Positions 1 through 6,761 of a DNA stretch of 7,554 nt are shown piece by piece. The position numbers were made by a program, and so were the translations under genes. The DNA comes from Oscillospiraceae bacterium (GTDB lineage Bacteria; Bacillota; Clostridia; Oscillospirales; Oscillospiraceae). Each line of letters starts with the position of its first letter. Positions within the stretch are counted from its first letter, which is position 1. Under the pieces are notes generated by a model that searched no databases, was not told where the DNA came from, and saw nothing but the letters and a program-made list of their open reading frames with translations. The DNA lies in the NCBI GenBank assembly GCA_009785655.1, contig WQVW01000072.1, positions 1 through 7,554 of the forward strand, given 5' to 3'.

Positions 1-423
1 CAGGCGGTTGAACGAACCATCCTCGTTATAAATCACCGCAAGCGCACTGCATGGTGCGTCACTCGCCGCCGTTGTTGGGACTATCACAGCCGGTATGCCC
101 AAGAGTTCAGCCGCTGCCTTGACAGTATCAATAACCTTCCCGCCGCCGGAAGCGAGTATCACGTCACAACCGTGCTCCTTGGCGATACCGCAAAGCCGCT
201 CAATCTCACTGTCGCAAGTCTTGCCGCGAAACTGTTCTTCAACCTGCCGGATTCCGCTCACCTGAAAACTCCGCTCTCGCCCCTCACGCGTGGCAAGCAA
301 TCCTGTACGTCCGCCGGATACGAGAACGCGTTCGCCCAGAGGCTTTATGTATTCACCGAGATTGAAAACCGCGCCCGCGCCCTGTATGTATCGCCCTGGT
401 GCGCCGAAAATCTGCGTTGCCAT
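1..423 (-). CDS. gldA: Glycerol dehydrogenase-like (GldA family) metal-dependent alcohol dehydrogenase, partial (N-terminal 141 codons)
   Basis: The gene starts at 423 on the minus strand and runs off the left edge, so only the N-terminal NAD-binding half is visible. Family members oxidise glycerol to dihydroxyacetone (or reduce related ketones) with NAD(H) in the cytoplasm, using a bound divalent metal. The reading shows the family opening APGRYIQGAGAVFNLGEYIK (residues 8-27), the nucleotide-binding stretch SGGGKVIDTVKA (92-103), and VPTTAASDAPCSALAVIY (115-132), whose Asp122 corresponds to the first metal ligand of GldA; the two histidine ligands lie beyond the window. The start is fixed by a strong AAGGAGG (432-438) eight bases upstream and by alignment to the usual GldA N-terminus. 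It lies 83 bp downstream of nifJ on the same strand with a hairpin between, and I see no promoter of its own. Substrate is uncertain: a 1,2-propanediol or other polyol dehydrogenase of the same family is possible. Confidence 0.9.
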   Translation of the reverse strand, partial: MATQIFGAPGRYIQGAGAVFNLGEYIKPLGERVLVSGGRTGLLATREGRERSFQVSGIRQVEEQFRGKTCDSEIERLCGIAKEHGCDVILASGGGKVIDTVKAAAELLGIPAVIVPTTAASDAPCSALAVIYNEDGSFNRL

Positions 424-446
424 GAGCTAAGCCTCCTTTTTGGCCG

Positions 447-495
447 AAAACAAATCCGGAATCATCCGGCATATCTTCTATACCGGATGATTCCG
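447..495 (-). terminator. Hairpin with T-rich tail after nifJ (probable intrinsic terminator or attenuator)
   Basis: Read on the minus strand, CGGAATCATCCGGTATA (495-479) pairs with TATGCCGGATGATTCCG (473-457) around the loop GAAGA. That is a 17-bp stem with one U·G wobble, followed by ATTTGTTTT (455-447). It begins 11 nt after the nifJ stop codon. On the plus strand the wobble becomes a C·A mismatch, so the structure is better formed in the nifJ transcript. The T-tract is interrupted by a G, so read-through into the gldA-like gene is plausible; it could instead be a 3'-end stabiliser or processing hairpin within a nifJ-gldA transcript. Confidence 0.65.
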
Positions 496-506
496 TTTGA
501 TCAAGC

Positions 507-3500
507 CTATTTCGATTCTAGGATTTTATCCGTTGTTTCAAACATTGCTTGCTGCTTAATCAGCTGCTCGTACCGCTCTTTTGCCTGTTTTTCGGCGGCG
601 GGGAACAGTTGCTGTGATCTTTCCGGGAATGTCAGTGCAAGTGAGCTGTAGCGGACTTCACCCATGATGAAATCGTTGAAGCTGCCTCTTGGCGACTTAT
701 TGTCTATCATCAGCGGATTCTTGCCCTCCAGCGCGAGACGCGGGTCGAATCTGTACATGTTCCAATACCCGGCTTCGACCGCTTTTTTCGTCCATTCGAT
801 TGACCGACCCATCCCGACTTTCAATCCATGGGCTATGCAAGGCGAATAGGCGATCACGATAGACGGTCCGTCATAGCTCTCGGCCTCGATGATTGCGTTC
901 AGCGTCTGCTGATAGTTCGCGCCCATCGCGACTTGCGCGACATAGACATAACCATAAGTCATTGCCATTTGGCCGAGGTCTTTTTTCTTTATGCTCTTTC
1001 CGGCGTGGGCAAACTGTGCGACAGCACCGGTCGGCGTGGATTTAGACGCCTGTCCGCCGGTGTTGGAGTAAACCTCAGTATCGAACACAAGTATATTCAC
1101 ATTCTCCCCGCTGGCAATCACATGGTCAAGCCCGCCATAGCCGATGTCGTACGCCCAGCCGTCCCCACCGAAAATCCAGACAGAGGGTTTGACGAACAAG
1201 TCCTGCATCGACAGCGCCTCTTTGCACAGACTTTCACAGGCTTTGTCGCTGCAACGCTCAAGCTCACGAACCAATCGCGGCGCGATCTCTTTTGTGGCCT
1301 CGGCGTTGCTTATATTTTCCAGCCACTCCTGTGCTGCCGATTTCTCCGGCCGCGCGTTGGCCTCTGGCTCTTCTATCCGCGTTTGGATTTCAGGACTCTC
1401 GCGCAATTCCTGCGCCGCCATATACTCGCGCGGTGTTTGTGAGAGGGCTTTTTGGAGGGTCACCAGTTTTTCCAGAACACTCACAAGCCGCGCTCTGCGT
1501 TGGTTGAATCCAAGCGCCATGCCGTAGCCGAATTCGGCGTTATCTTCAAACAGTGAGTTCGCCCATGCAGGGCCGCGTCCGTCTTTATTCACGGTATACG
1601 GCGTAGACGGTGCGCTGCCTGCCCAGATGGACGAGCATCCCGTCGCGTTGGCGATGAACATTCTGTCACCGAACAATTGGGCGATGAGTCTCGCGTAAGG
1701 TGTTTCCCCGCACCCGGCACACGCCCCCGGGAACTCCAATAAAGGTTTCAAGAATTGAGAACCTTTGACGGTGTTTGTCGCGAATCCTGTCTTTTTCTCC
1801 GTCACATTGGCTTCCGCGTAATCAAAGTACTTTTGCGTCTGCACAGCGTTATCAATCGGAATCATCTCCAGCGCCTTGGTTTTAGAGGGGCAGACATTCG
1901 CGCAAGATCCGCAGCCGGTGCAGTCCAGTACCGATGCGATGATCGCATACCGCAGATTTTCATTGCCTGTACCCATCATTTTCAGGCTTTTCATCCCCTC
2001 CGGCGCGGCGGCGTATTCCGCCTCGTCAAACACAAACGGACGAACCACAGAGTGCGGACAAACATACGCACACTGATTACACTGGATGCAATTCTCCGGC
2101 AGCCACAGCGGTGCATCTGCGTTGATAGCACGCTTTTCATACCGCGATGTTCCGGCGGGTATTAGGGAGCCGCCCTCCGTTTCAACAAACGCCGAAACGG
2201 GCAGATTGTCACCTTTCATGACATTCATGTTTGTCATAATATCCGTGGCATATTTTGCGGCGTGTGGTGAGCCGCCTGTAAAGGTGTGGGTGACAGCTTC
2301 ATCTTTTGCAGATTTCCATGAATCCGGCACATCGATCTTTTTGATACTTTCAACGCCTTTGTCGATGGCGGCGTTATTCATGTTGACGATGGCCTCACCC
2401 TTGCTGCTGTAGGTATCCTGCACAGCTTGCTTCATATAATCGATGGCTTCGTCAATCGGCAAAATCCCCGAAAGTTTGAAGAACGCCGCTTGTAAGATGG
2501 TGTTTATTCTGCCGCCAAGACCCAGCTCTTTCGCAATCGTCACGGCGTCGCAAGTGTATAGCTGTATGTTATGCTCCGCGATATGCCGCTTTGCCGCTGC
2601 TGGCATACGTGCGGTAAATTCATCCACATCCCAGGCGCAATTGGCCAGGAACACACCGCCGGGCTTGACGTCCCGTGCCAAGTCGAATTTTTCAAGATAC
2701 GCCGGAACATGGCAGGCGACAAAATCCGCCTTTGAAATATAATAGGTCGATTTAATCGGACTCGAGCCAAATCTTAAATGGCTGATCGTAACACCGCCTG
2801 ATTTACGCGAATCGTACTGGAAGTAAGCCTGAACCTTCATATCAGTATGTTCGCCGATTATTTTGATTGAGTTCTTATTTGCGCCGACTGTGCCGTCAGA
2901 ACCTATGCCCCAGAATTTGCAGGATTTTATACCGGCGGGCGTTGTGTCTGGCTCTTCGGTAATTTTCAGCGACAGATTTGTCACGTCGTCTTCTATACCT
3001 ATCGTGAAGTTGCTTTTCGGCGTATTGGCTTGAATGTTCTTGAACACGGCGATGATTTGGCCTGGCGTTGTGTCTTTGCTGGCCAGTCCATATCTGCCGC
3101 CGACGACTTTTATGTCGGTGTCGTGAAGTGCTGTGACAATGTCGAGATACAATGGTTCACCGACGCCGCCCGGTTCTTTCGTCCTGTCAAGTACGCCGAT
3201 TGTTTTGACCGATGTTGGAATTTGCGACAACAGGTGCTTTACTGAAAACGGCCTATAGAGCCGGACTTTTATCAAGCCGACTTTTTCCCCAGCGGCTGTC
3301 AAATGATCCACGACTTCTTCGATTGTGTCGCAGACGGAACCCATCGCGACAAGCACATGTGTCGCATCCGCTGGACCATAGTAATTGAATGGTTTATAGT
3401 CGGTGCCGATTTTGGCGTTGACCTGATTCATGCATTCTTCAACAACACCGGCGAAATCCTCATACGCTGTATTGCACGCTTCGCGCGCTTGGAAGAAGAT

Positions 3501-4169
3501 ATCCCCGTTCTGTGCAGAACCGCGGAGCGCGGGGTGCGCCGGGACATTGGCTCGCGCATGGAATTTTTCGAGCGCATCGTTATCGAACATGGATTGAAGC
3601 GCGTCATAATCCCACGTCTCGATTTTCTGCATTTCGTGAGAGGTGCGGAATCCATCAAAAAAATGCAGGAATGGCATACTGCCTTTCAGTGCCGCAAGAT
3701 GCGCAACGGCACCCAAGTCCATCACCTCTTGCGGACTGGTGGAAGCCATCATCGCAAATCCCGTCTGACGGCACGCCATCACGTCACTGTGATCCCCGAA
3801 AATAGACAGTGCGTGGGTGGATATGGTTCTTGCCGAAACATGGATAACGGCCGGCATCTGTTCGCCCGCGATTTTATACATGTTGGGAATCATCAGCAGC
3901 AGTCCCTGAGAAGCTGTAAACGTTGTCGTTAGTGCCCCTGTCAATATCGCACCGTGAACTGCACCTGCGGCCCCGGCTTCTGACTGCATTTCAACCACAC
4001 GGACAGCCTGTCCGAAAATGTTCTCTCTTCCGCTGGAAGCCCATGTGTCGACATACTCCGCCATGTTTGAAGACGGCGTGATCGGGTAAATCGCCGCAAC
4101 GTCTGTAAATGCGTATGAAACGTGCGCAGCAGCGGTATTGCAGTCCATCGTCATTAATTTTCGCGCCAT
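507..4169 (-). CDS. nifJ: Pyruvate:ferredoxin (flavodoxin) oxidoreductase, single-chain, complete (1220 aa)
   Basis: Cytoplasmic PFOR: pyruvate + CoA + oxidised ferredoxin to acetyl-CoA + CO2 + reduced ferredoxin, using thiamine diphosphate (TPP) and three [4Fe-4S] clusters. Domain I (about 1-250) has YPITPSS, with Thr31, Glu64 and Arg114 at the positions I recall for the Desulfovibrio africanus enzyme. Domain II follows (about 260-415), then the gamma-type domain (about 416-625, GGVTISHLRFG at 458-468) and the EKR segment (YEKR 677-680). Two ferredoxin-like clusters use Cys694/697/700/704 and Cys750/753/756/760. The proximal cluster uses Cys817, Cys820 (CAGCGE), Cys845 and Cys1111 (SPCIAHG). 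The TPP site shows GGDGWAYDIG (1001-1010) and YSNTGGQ with Asn1036. All key residues are present and the frame is unbroken. A long charged linker lies at about 890-990. The protein ends about 109 residues after Cys1111, so it seems to lack the C-terminal extension of the Desulfovibrio enzyme. A weak GAAAGG lies about 10 nt before the start; the MARKLMTMDCN opening fits the family. A strong promoter lies upstream at 4215-4243. Confidence 0.98.
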   Translation of the reverse strand: MARKLMTMDCNTAAAHVSYAFTDVAAIYPITPSSNMAEYVDTWASSGRENIFGQAVRVVEMQSEAGAAGAVHGAILTGALTTTFTASQGLLLMIPNMYKIAGEQMPAVIHVSARTISTHALSIFGDHSDVMACRQTGFAMMASTSPQEVMDLGAVAHLAALKGSMPFLHFFDGFRTSHEMQKIETWDYDALQSMFDNDALEKFHARANVPAHPALRGSAQNGDIFFQAREACNTAYEDFAGVVEECMNQVNAKIGTDYKPFNYYGPADATHVLVAMGSVCDTIEEVVDHLTAAGEKVGLIKVRLYRPFSVKHLLSQIPTSVKTIGVLDRTKEPGGVGEPLYLDIVTALHDTDIKVVGGRYGLASKDTTPGQIIAVFKNIQANTPKSNFTIGIEDDVTNLSLKITEEPDTTPAGIKSCKFWGIGSDGTVGANKNSIKIIGEHTDMKVQAYFQYDSRKSGGVTISHLRFGSSPIKSTYYISKADFVACHVPAYLEKFDLARDVKPGGVFLANCAWDVDEFTARMPAAAKRHIAEHNIQLYTCDAVTIAKELGLGGRINTILQAAFFKLSGILPIDEAIDYMKQAVQDTYSSKGEAIVNMNNAAIDKGVESIKKIDVPDSWKSAKDEAVTHTFTGGSPHAAKYATDIMTNMNVMKGDNLPVSAFVETEGGSLIPAGTSRYEKRAINADAPLWLPENCIQCNQCAYVCPHSVVRPFVFDEAEYAAAPEGMKSLKMMGTGNENLRYAIIASVLDCTGCGSCANVCPSKTKALEMIPIDNAVQTQKYFDYAEANVTEKKTGFATNTVKGSQFLKPLLEFPGACAGCGETPYARLIAQLFGDRMFIANATGCSSIWAGSAPSTPYTVNKDGRGPAWANSLFEDNAEFGYGMALGFNQRRARLVSVLEKLVTLQKALSQTPREYMAAQELRESPEIQTRIEEPEANARPEKSAAQEWLENISNAEATKEIAPRLVRELERCSDKACESLCKEALSMQDLFVKPSVWIFGGDGWAYDIGYGGLDHVIASGENVNILVFDTEVYSNTGGQASKSTPTGAVAQFAHAGKSIKKKDLGQMAMTYGYVYVAQVAMGANYQQTLNAIIEAESYDGPSIVIAYSPCIAHGLKVGMGRSIEWTKKAVEAGYWNMYRFDPRLALEGKNPLMIDNKSPRGSFNDFIMGEVRYSSLALTFPERSQQLFPAAEKQAKERYEQLIKQQAMFETTDKILESK

Positions 4170-4214
4170 AATTATTCTGCCTTTCTTTATTCGTATCCGT
4201 AATCAATATACAAA

Positions 4215-4243
4215 ATTATACCATCGACATTGGCACATGTAAA
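4215..4243 (-). promoter_or_regulatory. nifJ promoter (housekeeping sigma type)
   Basis: On the minus strand, a -35 box TTTACA (4243-4238) is separated by exactly 17 bp from a perfect -10 box TATAAT (4220-4215). The -10 is preceded by TGG, giving an extended -10 (TGnTATAAT). Transcription should start near 4208, leaving a nifJ leader of about 38 nt. It is the best promoter-like match I found in the window and suggests strong constitutive expression, as expected for a central fermentation enzyme. I see no obvious operator overlapping it. Confidence 0.85.
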
Positions 4244-4261
4244 CTTATTCTCTTCCTCATA

Positions 4262-4291
4262 TTGAAAAAAATTCAGTTAATGTGATATAAT
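4262..4291 (+). promoter_or_regulatory. Promoter of the comM-lipoprotein-thiI unit
   Basis: TTGAAA (4262-4267) and a perfect TATAAT (4286-4291) are separated by 18 bp. TG at 4283-4284 makes the -10 an extended one. The predicted start is near 4298, which puts the whole structured repeat (4317-4446) in a leader of about 187 nt before comM. The -35 boxes of this promoter and the nifJ promoter are only 18 bp apart and point in opposite directions. No other promoter of similar quality lies between here and comM. Confidence 0.75.
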
Positions 4292-4316
4292 GGTAGCTAC
4301 GATAAACGCGAAAAAT

Positions 4317-4446
4317 GGGAGAATCACCCTGCCGACTTCGTTGCCCCCTTCCGGAGGGGGATGGGGGATGCACTTTCTTCGCCCTCTTTAGTAAAAAGGG
4401 TGCCGCCCATGGGCGGTGGTGTTTTGTATGGCAGGGTGGTTTTCCC
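4317..4446 (+). repeat. Structured inverted-repeat element in the comM leader (MITE-like or leader RNA)
   Basis: The element is bounded by 17-nt terminal inverted repeats: GGGAGAATCACCCTGCC (4317-4333) and GGCAGGGTGGTTTTCCC (4430-4446). As plus-strand RNA they pair over all 17 positions, counting two G·U wobbles; on the other strand those become mismatches. Inside are CCCCCT/AGGGGG with a 5-nt loop (4344-4360), CCCTCTTT/AAAAAGGG with one mismatch (4382-4400), and a perfect 14-bp palindrome CCGCCCATGGGCGG (4403-4416). There is no ORF of note. The strong G/C asymmetry in runs (GGGGGATGGGGGATG at 4356-4370) is unlike the flanking AT-rich promoter DNA. The ends and internal hairpins recall small non-autonomous repeats scattered in Clostridia genomes, but I see no clear target-site duplication. 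The alternative is a cis-acting leader of comM; it matches no riboswitch I know. Confidence 0.6.
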
Positions 4447-4484
4447 GCATAATATAGCGATCCTAATGAAAGAGGGGATTTGAA

Positions 4485-6008
4485 ATGATTTCCAAGGTCA
4501 GGTCATTAGGTCTCGGCGGTATAAGCGGATATGAAGTCTCTGTGGAGTGCTATCTGTCCGGCGGATTGCCGGCGTTCGACATTGTCGGCTTGCCGGATGC
4601 CGCTGTCCGGGAAGCGCGCGAACGCGTACGCGCCGCTGCCAAATATTGCGGTCTCGGATTTCCGATCAGCCGGATAACAGTGAATCTGGCTCCCGCCGAT
4701 AAGAAAAAAGCAGGGACGGTGTACGACCTGCCCGTGCTGCTGGGTATTCTTGCGGCATCGGGTGAGATTGAAGAACCGCCTGATGATGCTGCCTTTTTCG
4801 GGGAACTGTCGCTCTCCGGGGAGTTAAGGCACGTTCCGGGCGCGTTGCCGATGGCGTTGTGTGCACAGCGATCTGGGATTCGCGCGCTTTTCGTTCCCGC
4901 CGATAATGCGCAAGAGGCTGCGTATGCTTCCGGCATCACGGTCTATCCCGTTACTGATGTGCCGGAGCTGTTGGATCACCTGGAAGGCAAGCGGCTGATA
5001 GAACCCGTAGAGCCCAGGGAACCGCAGCCGATATGGACGGCGTCGCCGGACTTTTCCGAGGTTAAAGGTCAAGAGAACGTCAAACGCGCTCTTGAGATTG
5101 CGGCGGCGGGTTCGCACAACATCTTGCTGATTGGCCCGCCGGGTGCGGGGAAAAGCATGTTGGCGAAACGCCTGCCGACAATTCTGCCGGACATGACGAA
5201 GGATGAAATGTTGGAGACGACAGAAATTCATTCCGTCATGGGACTGATCAGTCGAGAGTACCCGATTCTGGCGACACGCCCGTTCCGCGCCCCGCATCAC
5301 ACTGTGTCCGCCACGGCGCTGACCGGCGGAACAGCGAATCCCAAACCCGGTGAAATGTCGCTTGCGCACAACGGCATACTATTCCTGGACGAGCTGCCGG
5401 AATTCCATCGGGATGCGCTGGAAACGCTCCGGGGTCCGCTTGAAGACGGCGAGGTGACCATCTCACGCGCCGCGTATTCCGTTACATATCCAAGCCGGTT
5501 TATGCTGGTTTGCGCAATGAATCCCTGTAAATGCGGATGGTACGGTCACCCGTCGCGCCGGTGCGTGTGCACCGAAAGTGCGGTCACACGGTATCATGAG
5601 CGGCTTTCCGGCCCGCTGTTAGACAGGATTGATATGCTGATCGAAGCCCCGTCGCTGGAATTCGATGAGCTGCGCGCCCGCCCAGAATCTGAATCATCCG
5701 CCGTAATCCGCGCCAGGGTGAATACCGCGCGTGAAACCCAACGGAAGCGGTACGAGGATGCAGGAATCAACTGCAACGCCCATATTGGGACGAAGGAACT
5801 GGATCGTTACTGCGCGCTCTCCCCAGAATGCGAAAAACTGATGCGCGACGCATATTCCCGCCTGGCGATGACGGCGCGATCATACGACCGAATCCTCCGC
5901 GTGGCGAGAACAATCGCCGACCTCGCCGATGCGCCGGATTTGACCCCAGCGCATATCGCCGAGGCGATTCAGTACAGGATGAGCATTTTTACGAAAGGCC
6001 GGATGTAA
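4485..6008 (+). CDS. comM: YifB/ComM family AAA+ ATPase (Mg-chelatase-like), complete (507 aa)
   Basis: Members of this family are hexameric ATPases; ComM is known as a helicase that promotes branch migration while transformed DNA is integrated into the chromosome. The N-terminal ChlI-type domain (about 18-141) shows GLPDAAVREARERVRAA (35-51) and VNLAPADKKKAGTVYDLPV (66-84). The ATPase core has Walker A GPPGAGKS (217-224), Walker B GILFLDE (297-303), sensor-type CAMNP (343-347), and SGPLLDRID with the likely arginine finger Arg381. A four-cysteine zinc-type motif, CKCGWYGHPSRRCVC (348-362), sits in the usual place. The C-terminal Mg-chelatase helix bundle ends with YDRILRVARTIADL (467-480) and HIAEAIQYR (490-498). 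Length is normal for the family. The start is supported by GAGGGG (4472-4477), seven nt before ATG, and by the typical N-terminus. It is first in a tight three-gene unit; its stop codon directly abuts the next start. Whether the host is naturally competent cannot be told from here. Confidence 0.96.
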   Translation: MISKVRSLGLGGISGYEVSVECYLSGGLPAFDIVGLPDAAVREARERVRAAAKYCGLGFPISRITVNLAPADKKKAGTVYDLPVLLGILAASGEIEEPPDDAAFFGELSLSGELRHVPGALPMALCAQRSGIRALFVPADNAQEAAYASGITVYPVTDVPELLDHLEGKRLIEPVEPREPQPIWTASPDFSEVKGQENVKRALEIAAAGSHNILLIGPPGAGKSMLAKRLPTILPDMTKDEMLETTEIHSVMGLISREYPILATRPFRAPHHTVSATALTGGTANPKPGEMSLAHNGILFLDELPEFHRDALETLRGPLEDGEVTISRAAYSVTYPSRFMLVCAMNPCKCGWYGHPSRRCVCTESAVTRYHERLSGPLLDRIDMLIEAPSLEFDELRARPESESSAVIRARVNTARETQRKRYEDAGINCNAHIGTKELDRYCALSPECEKLMRDAYSRLAMTARSYDRILRVARTIADLADAPDLTPAHIAEAIQYRMSIFTKGRM

Positions 6009-6737
6009 ATGAAAATTCTGGCTATTTCCGTCCTTATTCTGACGATACTACTACTGGCTGCCTGTGTGTATAGATATAGTAGAGCCCCAATGCCAGTGAC
6101 GGAAAGCACGCCGACTCTCGGCCGTCATTTGCAGGATATCCGGGAATTGGGCGACCCGGACGAGGGAGAACTTCGGAGTGAGCGTCTCGATTTACTGGTG
6201 ACATATTTGCTTCCGGTACATTCCGTAAGGCGGGGCTTGGTCATGGATCGTGTGGTTGCCTATTGGAACACTCACAGTGAGTATAGTTTTACGGTGGTGT
6301 TTTCCTCCGCGGAGCATAGGTTCAATAAAGAGCTGATCGAGACGATTATGGCGTTCATCGGCACTGATACGGATAACCTGGATGCCGTGTTTACGGGGGC
6401 ACTGAGATCGGGCTGGAGTTTGTTTCATGCTGGGCGAACTGAAAGTGTTGGAAGAGGTCATTTTACCCCAGTGCAACGCGCGGAGCTTGAGGCACTGGAG
6501 GCAAGTATTGAGATATTTAACGCCCCGTTCTGGGAAGACAGGTACGAACATGACCCCGTGATTGTGCGTACAGGGGTTAACGGCTATTGGGATTTTGAGG
6601 GTACGACTTTCATAATAACAAGCTTTACCGTATATCTTTACGACCTGGAGAGCTGGGACTTATCGGTTTTGCGTGAAGAGTTATCAGAAATCACAGGCAT
6701 TGACCCGGATTTGATTGAGCTGACCCGTGCTTTTTAG
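6009..6737 (+). CDS. Putative lipoprotein of unknown function (242 aa)
   Basis: I do not recognise this protein. It opens with a lysine, a hydrophobic stretch (about 3-18) and the lipobox LAAC ending at Cys19, which predicts a lipoprotein attached to the outer face of the cytoplasmic membrane. If it is not processed, the same segment would serve as a membrane anchor. The rest is soluble-looking and acidic, with no second membrane segment and no Cys after 19. Two moderately hydrophobic patches (SFTVVFSS 93-100; TTFIITSFTVYLYDLESW 199-216) look like beta strands, and the C-terminus (DLSVLREELSEITGIDPDLIEL) looks helical. Its ATG follows the comM stop codon with no gap, and its stop directly precedes an ATG in frame with thiI, so translational coupling is likely; only a weak AAAGG (about 10 nt upstream, inside comM) serves as ribosome binding site. 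Its codon choice is a little less GC-rich than comM. Role unknown; no functional link to either neighbour is evident. Confidence 0.85.
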   Translation: MKILAISVLILTILLLAACVYRYSRAPMPVTESTPTLGRHLQDIRELGDPDEGELRSERLDLLVTYLLPVHSVRRGLVMDRVVAYWNTHSEYSFTVVFSSAEHRFNKELIETIMAFIGTDTDNLDAVFTGALRSGWSLFHAGRTESVGRGHFTPVQRAELEALEASIEIFNAPFWEDRYEHDPVIVRTGVNGYWDFEGTTFIITSFTVYLYDLESWDLSVLREELSEITGIDPDLIELTRAF

Positions 6738-6761
6738 ATGAAGATAGGAATTGATAAACAT

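Noticed and set aside
172..651. 159-codon plus-strand open frame spanning the nifJ end and the gldA-like start
   Set aside because: It is antisense to two clearly recognisable minus-strand genes, has no ribosome binding site or recognisable motif, and runs through the intergenic hairpin.
828..3932. Several long plus-strand open frames opposite nifJ (for example 828-1442 and 3303-3932)
   Set aside because: They are shadows of the GC-rich nifJ reading frame; the translations are rich in Arg, Cys, His and Phe, without domain motifs or start signals.
4356..4370. G-rich run GGGGGATGGGGGATG as a possible G-quadruplex
   Set aside because: Only two long G runs are adjacent and one is taken up by the CCCCCT/AGGGGG hairpin; four evenly spaced runs are not present.
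4403..4427. Palindrome CCGCCCATGGGCGG followed by TGGTGTTTTG as an intrinsic terminator before comM
   Set aside because: The T-tract is short and set back by several G-containing bases, and only about five to six base pairs remain once a loop is allowed. It fits better as part of the larger inverted-repeat element.
4550..5466. Minus-strand open frames opposite comM (4550-4939, 4824-5369, 5248-5466)
   Set aside because: The plus-strand frame carries all ComM motifs; the opposite frames show Arg/Ser-rich shadow composition and no ribosome binding sites.
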